From: JALUZX01 sp964561605
Lineage (GTDB): Bacteria > Planctomycetota > UBA1135 > JALUZX01
Direction of reading: 5' to 3'
Assembly (NCBI GenBank): GCA_964561605.1
Contig: CAZLQD010000004.1
Coordinates: 62,001-126,000, forward strand
Length of the DNA: 64,000 bases
Under the pieces are notes generated by a model that saw only the letters and a program-made list of their open reading frames with translations, searched no databases and was not told where the DNA came from. This document shows positions 26,805 through 35,861 of this stretch, in pieces. A program made the position numbers and the translations under genes. The first letter of the stretch is position 1; every line of letters starts with the position of its first letter.

Positions 26805-27218
26805 ATGCCCGCCTTCCCGGAAGGAATGAGCGAGTCCCTCGAGGACTACCTGGAGGCCATCCACCTTCTCCAGAAGGAGAAGGGGAGGGCCCGGGTCGTG
26901 GAGATCGCCCGGCACCTGGGGGTGAAGGGCCCTTCCGTGACGGGTGCCTTGGGCCAGCTCTCCCGGCGGGGCCTGGTGAGGCACGAGCGCTACGGCGCCG
27001 TGGACCTCACTCCCAGGGGAGAGAGCCTGGCCAGGGAGATCCTGGCCCGCCACAGGAAGCTCTCCCGGTTCCTCCGGGAGATCCTGGGCGTTTCCGAGGA
27101 GAGGGCGGAGAAAGAGGCCTGCCGGATCGAGCACGCCATGAGCCGCGAGACCTGGAGGCGGTTCGAAAGGTTCCTGGAGGGGGTGTTTTCCAGGTCCTTG
27201 GAGAAGGAAGCGCAATGA
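26805..27218 (+). CDS. DtxR/MntR-family metal-dependent transcriptional repressor
   Basis: 137 residues. An N-terminal winged helix (SESLEDYLEAIHLLQKEKGRARVVEIARHLGVKGPSV shows the metal-binding helix and recognition helix) followed by a dimerisation domain (HRKLSRFLREILGVSEERAEKEACRIEH) with the His/Glu/Cys residues used as metal ligands. It lacks the C-terminal SH3-like domain, so it is of the short MntR/IdeR-core type. The ATG at 26805 has a close GGAGGTCT site. It is first of three genes with feoA and feoB and overlaps feoA by ATGA, so iron is the probable effector. Confidence 0.87.
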   Translation: MPAFPEGMSESLEDYLEAIHLLQKEKGRARVVEIARHLGVKGPSVTGALGQLSRRGLVRHERYGAVDLTPRGESLAREILARHRKLSRFLREILGVSEERAEKEACRIEHAMSRETWRRFERFLEGVFSRSLEKEAQ

Positions 27219-27478
27219 ATTCACCCGAGGAGAGAGGGATCAGCCTGGCGGCCCTGAAGAAGGGCCGAGCGGGCCGGGTCCTGGCCGTCCAGGGAGGGAT
27301 GGGCCTGGCCCGCCGCCTGGAATCCATGGGGATCCGGCCGGGGGTCCTGGTGGTGAAGGAGAGCAATTCCTTCCTCAAGGGGCCCGTGATGATCCGGGTC
27401 GGCCAGGCCCAGGTGGCCCTGGGCTACGGCATGGCGAGCCGGATCCTGGTGGAACCGGAAGAGGCCGGGCCGCAGTGA
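27215..27478 (+). CDS. feoA: FeoA ferrous iron transport accessory protein
   Basis: 87-residue SH3-like FeoA domain: SLAALKKGRAGRVLAVQGGMGLARRLESMGIRPG with the usual Gly-x-x-x-x-Arg-Leu-x-x-Met-Gly. FeoA assists the FeoB channel in Fe2+ import. ATG overlaps the dtxR stop and the stop overlaps the feoB GTG, so the three genes are translationally coupled. Confidence 0.88.
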   Translation: MNSPEERGISLAALKKGRAGRVLAVQGGMGLARRLESMGIRPGVLVVKESNSFLKGPVMIRVGQAQVALGYGMASRILVEPEEAGPQ

Positions 27479-29232
27479 AGATCCTCCTTCTGGGCAACCC
27501 CAACGTAGGCAAGAGCGTCCTCTTCAGCCGCCTCACGGGGGTCCACGTCCTGGCCTCCAACTACCCGGGGACCACGGTGGAGTTCGTCCAGGGAACCACC
27601 AGGGTGGGAGGGGAGAAGGCCCGGGTGATCGACGTGCCCGGCACCTACAGCCTGGAACCCACCTGCAAGGCCGAAGAGGTGGCCCTCCGGATCCTGGAAG
27701 ACCATTGCGGGAAGGGGAAGGAGGACTGCGTCGTCGTGAACGTGGTGGACTCCACCAACCTGGAACGGAGTCTCTACCTCACCCTCCAACTCGTGGCGAA
27801 GCGCCTTCCCATGGTGGTCTGCCTCAACCTCTGGGACGAAGCGAAGCACACGGGGATCTCCATCGACAAGGACGCCCTGGAGCGGATTCTCGGTGTTCCC
27901 GTCGTTCCCACGGTGGCCGTGGCCGGCGAAGGCACGGGGACCCTGGTGGAGAAGATCGCCCGGGCCCGGGTCCCGACCTACCGTTACGAGAAGGAGGAGA
28001 TCTGGAAGGAAGTGGGGAAGATCGTCTCGGCCGTCCAGGTGATCTGCCACAAGCACCACACCTGGCGGGAGCGCCTGGGCGACCTGGCGGTCCACCCGGC
28101 CACGGCCCTTCCCATGGCCGTCGTCGTGGGACTTCTCTCCTTCTTCGTGATCCGCTTCCTGGGAGAAGGCCTGATCGACCAGGTCTTCGATCCTTTCTTC
28201 GCCCGCTTCTGGACCCCCATGGTGCACGGCGTCTCCCGGCTCCTGGGCGGGGCGGGGATCCTCCACGACATCGTGGTGGGCCATGGCGTCTCGGGGGAGA
28301 TCGACTACGCCGGCTCCCTGGGCCTTTTGACCACGGGGATCTACATCCCCATCGGGGCGGTCCTCCCCTACCTCTTCGCCTTCTACCTGGTCCTCTCCAT
28401 CCTGGAGGACACGGGTTATCTCCCCAGGCTCGCCGTGATCCTGGACACCTTCATGCACAAGCTGGGAATGCACGGCATGACCATCGTCCCCATGCTTCTG
28501 GGGTTGGGGTGCAACGTTCCGGGCGTTCTGGCCACCAGGATCCTGGAGACCAGGAGAGAGAGGCTCATCGCGGCCACGATCATGGCGATTACGGTGCCCT
28601 GTATGTCGCAGCTTGCCATGATCGCCGGCCTCGTGGGGACCCTCCAGGGAGGGGTCCACCACGGCGTGGCCGTCTTCGGCACGGCCTTCCTCACCCTCTT
28701 CGTCACGGGCCTCTTCCTGGGGATCTTCTTGAACAGGCTCACCAGGGGGGAGAGCAGGGAGCTCCTGATGGACATCCCGCCTTTCCGGCTCCCCTACCTC
28801 CCCGGCCTGTTCAAGAAGCTGGCCATGCGGACCTGGTGGTTCCTCAAGGAGGCCCTGCCCTGGGTCCTCTTCGGCGTCCTCCTGGTGAACCTCCTGGAGA
28901 TCTCGGGTGGGCTGGACTTCCTGGGAAGGCTGGCGGCGCCGCTGGTCCAGTCGGTCCTGGGCCTCCCCAGGGAGGCCGTGGGCGGACTCATCTTCGGGTT
29001 CCTCCGCAAGGACGTGGCCGTGGGGATGCTGGCGCCCTTGGGACTGAACTGGCGGCAGATCACCGTGGCCTCGGTGGTGCTGACCATGTATTTTCCCTGT
29101 ATCGCCACCTTCACGGTATTCCTGAAGGAGTTCGGGTTGAAGGACACCTTCAAGGCTTCGATCGCCATGGTGTGCACCTCCTTCACCGTGGGCGGCCTCT
29201 TGAATCTCCTCCTGAAGAGCCTGGGGGGGTGA
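27475..29232 (+). CDS. feoB: Ferrous iron transporter FeoB
   Basis: 585 residues, shorter than the 700-770 of many FeoB. The cytoplasmic G domain shows G1 GNPNVGKS (7-14), Thr switch SNYPGTT, G3 DVPGTYSL (53-60) and G4 NLWD (118-121). The membrane part shows Gate motifs (GCNVPGVLATR and a second FPCIATF) with the Cys residues used in Fe2+ passage. Start GTG overlaps feoA (GTGA). The G4 motif reads NLWD rather than NxxD of the form NMMD, which is acceptable. A palindromic hairpin follows at 29266-29285 (CCGGCGGG/CCCGCCGG) without a T-run. Confidence 0.95.
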   Translation: MKILLLGNPNVGKSVLFSRLTGVHVLASNYPGTTVEFVQGTTRVGGEKARVIDVPGTYSLEPTCKAEEVALRILEDHCGKGKEDCVVVNVVDSTNLERSLYLTLQLVAKRLPMVVCLNLWDEAKHTGISIDKDALERILGVPVVPTVAVAGEGTGTLVEKIARARVPTYRYEKEEIWKEVGKIVSAVQVICHKHHTWRERLGDLAVHPATALPMAVVVGLLSFFVIRFLGEGLIDQVFDPFFARFWTPMVHGVSRLLGGAGILHDIVVGHGVSGEIDYAGSLGLLTTGIYIPIGAVLPYLFAFYLVLSILEDTGYLPRLAVILDTFMHKLGMHGMTIVPMLLGLGCNVPGVLATRILETRRERLIAATIMAITVPCMSQLAMIAGLVGTLQGGVHHGVAVFGTAFLTLFVTGLFLGIFLNRLTRGESRELLMDIPPFRLPYLPGLFKKLAMRTWWFLKEALPWVLFGVLLVNLLEISGGLDFLGRLAAPLVQSVLGLPREAVGGLIFGFLRKDVAVGMLAPLGLNWRQITVASVVLTMYFPCIATFTVFLKEFGLKDTFKASIAMVCTSFTVGGLLNLLLKSLGG

Positions 29233-29299
29233 GGGCCGGGGGGGGCGGAGAACGCGAGCCGATAGCCGGCGGGCCTTCCCGCCGGAAGGGAGCAGGGAG

Positions 29300-30067
29300 A
29301 TGGAACGGAAGATATCCAGGAAGATTCTCGAGGGTTATTTCAAGAAACTGGAGGACAGCCTCCAGGTGGACGCCGCCGTCGTAGGGGCCGGCCCTTCTGG
29401 CCTGGTCTGCGCCTGGGAGCTGGCCCGGGCCGGCAAGAAGGTGGCTGTCTTCGAGCGTGCCTTGAAGCCCGGAGGCGGGGTCTGGGGCGGAGCCATGCTC
29501 TTCAACGAAATCGTGGTCCAGGAGGAGTTGATCCCCTTCCTGGAGGACCTGGGGGTCCGTTACTCTTCCCCCGGAGAGGGCCTGGTCCGGGTCGACTCGG
29601 TGGAGACCGCCGCGGCCCTGGTCTACCGGGCCGTCAACGCCGGGGCCCGGGTCTTCAACGGCGTGGCGGCGGAAGACGTGCTCTTCAAGGAGGACAGGGT
29701 GGCCGGCGTTGTGATCAACTTCGGGGCGGTCCTCCAGGCGGGGATGCACGTCGATCCCCTCATGGTCCAGGCCGCCTGCGTCCTGGACGCCACGGGCCAT
29801 CACGCGGAGCTCACGGCCAAGGCCGCCGCAAAGGCGGGGATCCGCCTGGAGACCCCGACGGGCGGGGTGATGGGCGAGAAACCCATGTGGGCCGAGAAGG
29901 GTGAGGCCGAAACGGTGGAGAACACCCGGAGGGTCTACCCGGGCCTCTTCGTCTCTGGAATGGCGGCCAACGGGGTCTTCGGTTCCTTCCGGATGGGCCC
30001 GGTCTTCGGAGGGATGTTCCTCTCCGGGAAGAAGGCGGCCGGGCTCATCCTCGAAGAGCTGGGATGA
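29300..30067 (+). CDS. thi4: Thiamine thiazole synthase Thi4, sulfide-dependent type
   Basis: 255 residues. Rossmann NAD-binding motif GAGPSGLVCAWELA (29-42), GGGVWGGAML (58-67) and the C-terminal GPVFGGMFLSGKKAA. The position taken by the sulfur-donating Cys of yeast THI4 is His150 (MHVDP), as in archaeal and other catalytic Thi4 that use free sulfide. It makes the adenylated thiazole from NAD, glycine and sulfide with Fe2+. ATG has a clear GGGAGCAGGGAG site. It overlaps thiE by ATGA. No TPP riboswitch is visible in the 67-base gap upstream. Confidence 0.9.
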   Translation: MERKISRKILEGYFKKLEDSLQVDAAVVGAGPSGLVCAWELARAGKKVAVFERALKPGGGVWGGAMLFNEIVVQEELIPFLEDLGVRYSSPGEGLVRVDSVETAAALVYRAVNAGARVFNGVAAEDVLFKEDRVAGVVINFGAVLQAGMHVDPLMVQAACVLDATGHHAELTAKAAAKAGIRLETPTGGVMGEKPMWAEKGEAETVENTRRVYPGLFVSGMAANGVFGSFRMGPVFGGMFLSGKKAAGLILEELG

Positions 30068-30684
30068 AGAAAAAATTCCCTTCCAGCGGATTCTACGGGA
30101 TACTGACCGATCCCGCGGCGGGTTACGAGGCCCTGGCCGAGGCAATGGTCGAGGCCGGGGTCCCTGTGATCCAGCTCAGGATGAAGGGCGCTCCCCACCG
30201 CCTGGTGGAGCGCACGGGGAAGGCCGTGAGGAAGATCGTGCCCCCAGAGACCCTTTTCATCGTAAACGATGATCCCCGGATCGCCCTGGAGGTCGGCGCC
30301 GACGGGGTCCATCTCGGGAGGGAGGACATGGGGCCGGAGGAGGCCCGGGAGATCCTGGGAGAGGAGGCGGTCTACGGCCTTTCCACCCACGGCCCGGACC
30401 AGGCCCGGGAGGCCCTGGAGTTCGGGCCGGACTACATCGGGTCCGGCCCGGTCTATCCCACGCCGACGAAGGAGAACCCTGACCCGGTGATCGGGATCCC
30501 GGGCCTGAAGGCCACCCTCTCCCTTTCCACCGTTCCCGTCGTGGCCATCGGGGGAATCGGGCCCGGCAATGCCGGCGAGGTCCTCCGGGCCGGGGCGCGG
30601 ATGTTCTCGGCCGTCCGCTGGGTGAACCAGGCTCCCGACCCGCGGCCGGTCCTGGAGGAGATCTCGGCACTATTCCGGGAGTGA
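30064..30684 (+). CDS. thiE: Thiamine-phosphate synthase
   Basis: 206-residue TIM barrel joining thiazole phosphate and HMP pyrophosphate. Motifs: VIQLRMKGA, VNDDPRIALEVGADGVHLG (the acidic residues binding Mg-pyrophosphate), GSGPVYPTPTK and VAIGGIGPGN. Overlaps thi4 at ATGA. Its stop faces the stop of the convergent gene at 30726. Confidence 0.94.
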   Translation: MKKKFPSSGFYGILTDPAAGYEALAEAMVEAGVPVIQLRMKGAPHRLVERTGKAVRKIVPPETLFIVNDDPRIALEVGADGVHLGREDMGPEEAREILGEEAVYGLSTHGPDQAREALEFGPDYIGSGPVYPTPTKENPDPVIGIPGLKATLSLSTVPVVAIGGIGPGNAGEVLRAGARMFSAVRWVNQAPDPRPVLEEISALFRE

Positions 30685-30725
30685 GTATTTCGACTGGCCT
30701 CCAGGTGGGGCCGGCGGCCCCGAAG

Positions 30726-31628
30726 TCACCGTTTCCCCCCTTCCCCCCGGAAAGGGGCGAAGCGTTCCAGTAATTCGCCGATCATGTAGAAGAAATCGGC
30801 GTGGGACCGGGCCGCGGCCTCGTCGTTTGCCAGGAGGTGGAGTCCGCCCAGGTCGAAACGGAAGCGGATGGGGACTCCCCTTCGGGTGAACTCCCTCACC
30901 TTCCTGCGTTTCCCTCCCACCGAGGCCAGCAGGAGGTCCGCCGTTTCCCAGGTTCCGCAATACTTGGACGGCAGGTAACGGCCGTGGGCCACGACCATGA
31001 CCTTCTTCCCCAGGGCGGCCCGCTGGGCGAAGCGCATGAAGTCCACCATCTGCTCCACGGGAGGAACCCGGATCCCCGGGGAGAGATAGGATGCGTAGAT
31101 GGAGTCCGCCATGAGGAGGAAATCGATCCGGTCGAAGTATTCCTTCCTCTTCAGGATCTCCCTCACCGCCCCGAATCCCGCGCTGAAGGAGGTGATCCCG
31201 ATCCTCCCAACCGAAACCTTTCCCGAGGGAAGGAGGGAGGAGAGTGCCTTCTCCGCGCCGGCCAGGATTCGGTCCAGGTGGGCCGGGTCCCGGAAGGGCC
31301 GGCTGAAGGCCCCGGAAAGGCCCTTCAGGTTCGAGGTATAGAGAGCGGCCCGGACCCGGGCCATGTAGAGGTTGGCCTCGGCCAGGCGGCGGTCGCCCTG
31401 GAAGTGCAGGAAGAGGGGGATCTTCCCGGGGCGAAGGGCCAGGTAGTCGGGCACGAAGAGGGTCCCTTCCAGGATCTTCACGTGGAGCCCCTTGGGGCGG
31501 ACTTTCACGGTGGAGAGGTCGGGGGGGAGCCGCCTCGGCGGAGCGGAAGGACCTCCAGGGCCCGCTCCGGGAAGGAAGAGGATCGCCGCCGGGAGAAGAA
31601 GGGCCGCCTGGGAGAGAATCTTGTTCAT
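30726..31628 (-). CDS. Secreted protein with alpha/beta-hydrolase-like features
   Basis: 300 residues. Signal peptide MNKILSQAALLLPAAILFLPG. The body has GIPLFLHFQGD-like strand (KIPLFLHFQGD), the GITSFSAGFGAV nucleophile-elbow pattern (G-x-S-x-G in SFSAG, with Ser in TSFSAG) and a late His in VMVVAHGRYLPS or GLHLLAN. This fits a serine hydrolase of unknown substrate. ATG preceded by GGAGGCGACG. Convergent with thiE, divergent from the next gene. Confidence 0.7.
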   Translation of the reverse strand: MNKILSQAALLLPAAILFLPGAGPGGPSAPPRRLPPDLSTVKVRPKGLHVKILEGTLFVPDYLALRPGKIPLFLHFQGDRRLAEANLYMARVRAALYTSNLKGLSGAFSRPFRDPAHLDRILAGAEKALSSLLPSGKVSVGRIGITSFSAGFGAVREILKRKEYFDRIDFLLMADSIYASYLSPGIRVPPVEQMVDFMRFAQRAALGKKVMVVAHGRYLPSKYCGTWETADLLLASVGGKRRKVREFTRRGVPIRFRFDLGGLHLLANDEAAARSHADFFYMIGELLERFAPFRGEGGKR

Positions 31629-31717
31629 CGTCGCCTCCAGGGAGTCCAATGTACCGTGCCCGGCCCCTCCGGGCTTCCCCTCCCTGCTTTCCCGGCTCGA
31701 AACTAGAGGAGGTCTTC

Positions 31718-34168
31718 GTGAGCACTCCAGGAATGCGCCCTTTCCGGGCGTCGGCCCTGCTTCTCTTCCTGGCGGTCCCGGCCCCCGGCATTCCCGCCCG
31801 GGACCTTCCTCCTCCCCCGGAGGCACCCTTTCCTTTGGCGGTCCGTCCCGGGGGGGCGGGAGGGGCATGGAAGCCCATGAAGGGGTCCCCGCCGGTGAAG
31901 GTCCTCCGGGCGGGGGGCACGCCGGTCTTCCGGATGGACTGCCCCTTCGACGAGAGGCCCCTGGAAAGAGCCTCCTGGGATCATTCCTTCCGAGTGGACC
32001 TGGCCCGTGCAGGGGGGGTGGGTCTCCTCCTCTACGTGGAGGACCTTTCCCCTGTTTCGCATTTCACCTTCTTCCTCAAGAGCGGAAAGGGTTGGTACGC
32101 CTTCACGGTGAAGGTGCCCGGGGCGAAGAGGTGGTTCGTCCTGGAGCTCCGGAAGGAAACCTCCAGGATCGAGGGAGCTCCCGGCGGTTTCCGCCGGGTC
32201 GAGGCCCTCAGGTTCTCCGCCTGGAGGGGGGGAGAGAAAAGGACCGGGATCTACCTGGGAGGAGTGGGGATCCTTCCTCCCCGGGGCAGGACGGCGGTGG
32301 TCCGGATGGAGGGCCGGAAGTCCCTCTCTCCGGCGGCCGGGAAGTATGTCCGCCGCCTCTGCCTGGAGGCGGTGAAGCTCCTCTCCCGTTTCGGTCTGGA
32401 GTCTTCCCTCCTGAGCGACCTGGACCTCCGGGATGGGGTTCCCGCCGGGGTGGAGCTTCTCGTCCTCCCCAGGAATCCCGCCCTGCCCCCGGGAACGGCC
32501 GGGCCGGTGGAGTCCTTCCTTGGAAAGGGAGGGAAGGTCCTCTCCTTCCTGGTCCTGCCGGGATTCCTGAGAAAGGAGGCCGGCCTGGCCCGGGGCCCTG
32601 GTTCGGGTGGAGGCCCGATCTCGGGGGTCCTCCGGCCCGACCCCAAGGTCTTCACGGGCCTTCCCCGGGAGATCCCCTTCTCCTCGGCCCGGGCCGGAAG
32701 GTTGGAGCCTTCGGAAAAGAAGGCCCGGGTCCTCGCAACCTGGACCGCCTCCGGGGGGAAGAGCCGTCCTGCCGTGATTCTCTCCGGTGGGGTTCTCCAC
32801 CTGGACCTCCTTCCCGCCTTCCCGGACCGGGAGGGCTCACCCCTCCTGGATTTCTTCTTCCTGGACCTCCTGGAAAAGGTCCTCCCCGGGACGTGGAAGA
32901 GGGCCGCAGTTCTTGCCCTGGACCGGATGGGAAGGTTCGGGCCCTGGAAAGACTGGAAAGCGGCCCGGAAGGCCCTGGGTGCGGCCGCCCGGGAGAGGGG
33001 GGTCTCCCTCCGGGAGCTGGACCTGGTGGACCGGCTCCGCAAGGAGAGCGTCGCCCTCCTTGCGAAGGGGGACTACCGCGGGGTCCTGGAGAGGGCCTTC
33101 CGGGCGGAGGGCCTGGTGAAGACGGCTTTCTGCCGGGTCCAGCCGTCCCGGAGGGGTGAGTTCCGGGGCTTCTGGTGCCACAGCGCTTTCGGCGTGGAGG
33201 GGATGACCTGGGAGGAAACGGCCCGGAGCCTCGCCGGGAACGGCTTCACCGCCGTCTTTCCCAACATGCTCTGGGGGAGCGGGGCCTACTACGAGAGCGA
33301 GGTCCTACCCCCGGCGCCCGGGGTGAAGGAGAGGGGGGACCAGTTGGCCCTTTGCGTGAAGGCCTGCCACGCCGCCGGGATCCAGGTGCACGTGTGGAAG
33401 GTGAATTGGAACACCGGGAACCGTTGCCCCTCCTTCATCGAGCGGTTGCGAAGGGAGGGCAGGCTCCAGGAGGATTCCAGGGGAAGGGAGAAGAGCCCGC
33501 CCTGGCTTTGTCCCTCCGATCCCCGCAACAGGAGGCTCGAGGCCGACGCCATGCTGGAGGTCGCCCGGAAATACCCGGTCGACGGGATTCATTTCGACTA
33601 CATCCGGTATCCCGGACCGGATGCGTGCTTCTGTCCGAGGTGCAGGAGGCTCTTCGAGAAGCGCCTGGGACGGAGGGTCTCGCCGTGGCCGGGCGCCGTC
33701 CTGGCCGGGGGAGCTCTCAGGCGTGCCTGGCTCAGGTTCAGGAGGGAGAACATCACGGCGCTGGTGAGAGATGTGAGCGAAAGGGTGAAGTCCCTCCCGA
33801 GGAAGGTCATGGTTTCCGCTGCGGTTTTCCGCAATTGGCCCGTCGACAGGGACCGGATCGGCCAGGACTGGGTCCTCTGGTGCAGGAAGGGTTGGCTCGA
33901 CTTCGTCTGCCCCATGGACTACACCCCCGACACACGGGAATTCTCCCGCTTCGTGGCGGCCCAGGTCGATTGGGCGGGCAAGGTCCCCCTCTACCCCGGT
34001 ATCGGGTATTCCGTCTGGAAGGACACAGAGGGGGTCTACACCCTGGCGGCGGAGGTGAAGGCCGCCAGGCGGCTCGGGGCGAAGGGGTTCCTCGTCTTCA
34101 ACCTGGGGCCCCGGGAGGCGAGGGAGATCCTCCCCCTTCTGGGGTTGGGCCTCACGAGAGAACGTTGA
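31718..34168 (+). CDS. Secreted glycoside hydrolase-like protein (GHL10/DUF187 C-terminal domain)
   Basis: 816 residues. GTG start with AGAGGAGGT site and signal peptide (RPFRASALLLFLAVPAPG). Residues about 40-200 look like a beta-sandwich, 200-400 a Rossmann/GATase-like region, and from about 480 a TIM barrel of the family GHL10 (DUF187): FRGFWCHSAFG, KACHAAGIQVHVW, VDGIHFDYIRYPG (about 617-629, with the likely acid residues Asp), then YPGIGYSVW. These enzymes are predicted to act on polysaccharides. CxC-type Cys pairs follow the barrel strand (ACFCPRC), an unusual possible zinc or disulfide knot. Confidence 0.75.
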   Translation: MSTPGMRPFRASALLLFLAVPAPGIPARDLPPPPEAPFPLAVRPGGAGGAWKPMKGSPPVKVLRAGGTPVFRMDCPFDERPLERASWDHSFRVDLARAGGVGLLLYVEDLSPVSHFTFFLKSGKGWYAFTVKVPGAKRWFVLELRKETSRIEGAPGGFRRVEALRFSAWRGGEKRTGIYLGGVGILPPRGRTAVVRMEGRKSLSPAAGKYVRRLCLEAVKLLSRFGLESSLLSDLDLRDGVPAGVELLVLPRNPALPPGTAGPVESFLGKGGKVLSFLVLPGFLRKEAGLARGPGSGGGPISGVLRPDPKVFTGLPREIPFSSARAGRLEPSEKKARVLATWTASGGKSRPAVILSGGVLHLDLLPAFPDREGSPLLDFFFLDLLEKVLPGTWKRAAVLALDRMGRFGPWKDWKAARKALGAAARERGVSLRELDLVDRLRKESVALLAKGDYRGVLERAFRAEGLVKTAFCRVQPSRRGEFRGFWCHSAFGVEGMTWEETARSLAGNGFTAVFPNMLWGSGAYYESEVLPPAPGVKERGDQLALCVKACHAAGIQVHVWKVNWNTGNRCPSFIERLRREGRLQEDSRGREKSPPWLCPSDPRNRRLEADAMLEVARKYPVDGIHFDYIRYPGPDACFCPRCRRLFEKRLGRRVSPWPGAVLAGGALRRAWLRFRRENITALVRDVSERVKSLPRKVMVSAAVFRNWPVDRDRIGQDWVLWCRKGWLDFVCPMDYTPDTREFSRFVAAQVDWAGKVPLYPGIGYSVWKDTEGVYTLAAEVKAARRLGAKGFLVFNLGPREAREILPLLGLGLTRER

Positions 34169-34194
34169 AGGCCCGGGGCCTTCCCGGCCGGGGG

Positions 34195-34229
34195 AAAAAG
34201 AGGGCCCGCGGGAAATCCCGCGGGCCCTC
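34195..34229 (-). terminator. Rho-independent terminator of the 34259-35668 gene
   Basis: Perfect 14-base arms (GAGGGCCCGCGGGA type) form a strong hairpin; on the minus strand it is followed by TTTTT. It ends transcription of the secreted repeat protein gene and may also stop the GHL10 transcript coming the other way. Confidence 0.8.
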
Positions 34230-34258
34230 GGTCCTTACCGGTTTTCTTCAGAGGGAGA

Positions 34259-35668
34259 TCAGTAGCCCAGGAACCACTCCGTTCCGTTGCTGGTGACGAT
34301 TCCGGCCGGAAGGATGGTGAAGTCCTGGAAGTTCAGGGGACCTGCGCCGGCCAGGACGGGGCTGTTGGGGATGGGGAGGCTCAACTTGCCCCCGGCGGCG
34401 GCCACCAGGAAGGCCTGGTAGATGGGGAACTTGATCAGCACCGTTCCGAAGGGGAAGGCCATGTTGCTCCTGCCCACGCCGAGGGCCACCACGTTGGCCG
34501 TGACGCCCGTGTTGTTCGGGGTTACCAGAAGGGTTCCCGTCTTGCCGATGCGGGGAAGATCCCCGGTGGTCAGGGCGGGCACGGGGCCGGGCTGGCCCTT
34601 CACGAAGAGCTTCACCCTTCCGAGAGAACCCACGGAGGCCGCGTAGGGGTTGTTGCCCGACGTGGAGGCGATGTTGTTCTGGGTGATGAAGCGGGTGAGG
34701 GTCACGGGCTTGCCCAGGATGTTGGAGTTGTAGGGGCCGTTCCCGTAGGAGTTGTGCATGATGGTCTTGTCGCCGCAGGCTCCCAGGACGCCCACCCAGT
34801 CACCGGCCTTGAAGGAGAGGTTGCAGGAGATGACGGAGGAGCTTGGGGCGCCGGCCTTGAAGAAGACCAGGCCGCCCGAGGAGGTGGAAGGATAGCTCGG
34901 GGGCTTGGAGGTCATCTTGTAGACCGCCACGTTCTGCTTGCCGAAATTCTTCTCGTCGGGGACCTGGAGTCCGATGATGGTGAAGTTCGTGGGGGCCTGG
35001 AAGAAGAAGCCCCTCGTGTGGCCGCTGTAGGAATAAGTGGTGGAATACTTCGGAATGGGAATGGCGCCGTTGGTGACGATCTTGTTGGAGCCCATGCCGT
35101 AATCGGTGGCCTTGGCCGAAGGGGGCTGGCCCTTCACGTAGACTTCGACCCGGCCGATCTCGAAGTTGCCGTTGCTGGAGTACTGCACCTTGCCGGCTTT
35201 CGTGACCAGGTTGCTCTGGGTGATGAACCGGAGCAGGTTGATGGGCTTGCCCAGGACCTGGCTCTGGTAGTTCCCGGTGCCGTAGGAGTTGTGCATGATC
35301 GAGGTGTCGCCGCAGGCTCCCAGGATGCCCACGTACTGGCCCGCCTTGACCTGGATGTTGCAGGGGATGATGGCGGCGCTGGGAATTCCGGCCTTGTAGA
35401 AGACCGGGGGAGTGCTGGCCGTGGTGGGATAGGCCGGCGGCTGGGTGTTCATCAGGTAGACGGCCACGTTCTGCTTCCCGAACTTGGTCTCGTCGGGAAC
35501 CCTGAGGCCGATGATGGTGAAGGCCACGGGGGCCTTGAAATAGAAGCCCCTCGTGAGGCTGGCGGCGGAGAAGGTCCTCAGGAATTTGGGAAGAGGGATC
35601 ATTCCCTGGCCCAAGGCCATCCCGGCAGCGCAAAAGAGGGCGAGCGGAAGTGCGAGTTTCAATCTCAT
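34259..35668 (-). CDS. Secreted protein with two tandem homologous domains
   Basis: 469 residues. Signal peptide ends ALGQG (about residue 20). Residues 22-182 and 202-360 are clear repeats: each holds FTIIGL-VPDE-FGKQNVAVY, then CN-KAG-VG-LGACGD-IMHNSYG and a GRV-VKGQP end. Two Cys per repeat (103, 119 and 282, 298) are spaced alike and could be disulfides. A C-terminal domain (about 370-469) starts PRIGKTGTLLVTPNN, a type of ending seen in large secreted proteins of some Planctomycetota. The ATG has GGAGGTTCCCT. Function unknown. Confidence 0.75.
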   Translation of the reverse strand: MRLKLALPLALFCAAGMALGQGMIPLPKFLRTFSAASLTRGFYFKAPVAFTIIGLRVPDETKFGKQNVAVYLMNTQPPAYPTTASTPPVFYKAGIPSAAIIPCNIQVKAGQYVGILGACGDTSIMHNSYGTGNYQSQVLGKPINLLRFITQSNLVTKAGKVQYSSNGNFEIGRVEVYVKGQPPSAKATDYGMGSNKIVTNGAIPIPKYSTTYSYSGHTRGFFFQAPTNFTIIGLQVPDEKNFGKQNVAVYKMTSKPPSYPSTSSGGLVFFKAGAPSSSVISCNLSFKAGDWVGVLGACGDKTIMHNSYGNGPYNSNILGKPVTLTRFITQNNIASTSGNNPYAASVGSLGRVKLFVKGQPGPVPALTTGDLPRIGKTGTLLVTPNNTGVTANVVALGVGRSNMAFPFGTVLIKFPIYQAFLVAAAGGKLSLPIPNSPVLAGAGPLNFQDFTILPAGIVTSNGTEWFLGY

Positions 35669-35861
35669 AGGGAACCTCCAGGCAAGAAAAGAAAAGTGGA
35701 AATGGAAGTTGAGCTTGGTGTGGGCTAGAGTCTGAAAGTCGTAAGAAAGATTATCGGGAAAAGGATTTTTCGGAAGGGCCTTCCCCTTCAAAGGGTGGGG
35801 AGAGATCGGGTCCCAAAGAAAGATTGTTCTTTTCTGAGACAACCAACCCCCTTTTTCTCCC

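Noticed and set aside
29233..29299. Possible TPP riboswitch upstream of thi4
   Set aside because: Only 67 bases between stop and start; the conserved CTGAGA and ACCTGATC-type segments are missing. Only the CCGGCGGG hairpin is present.
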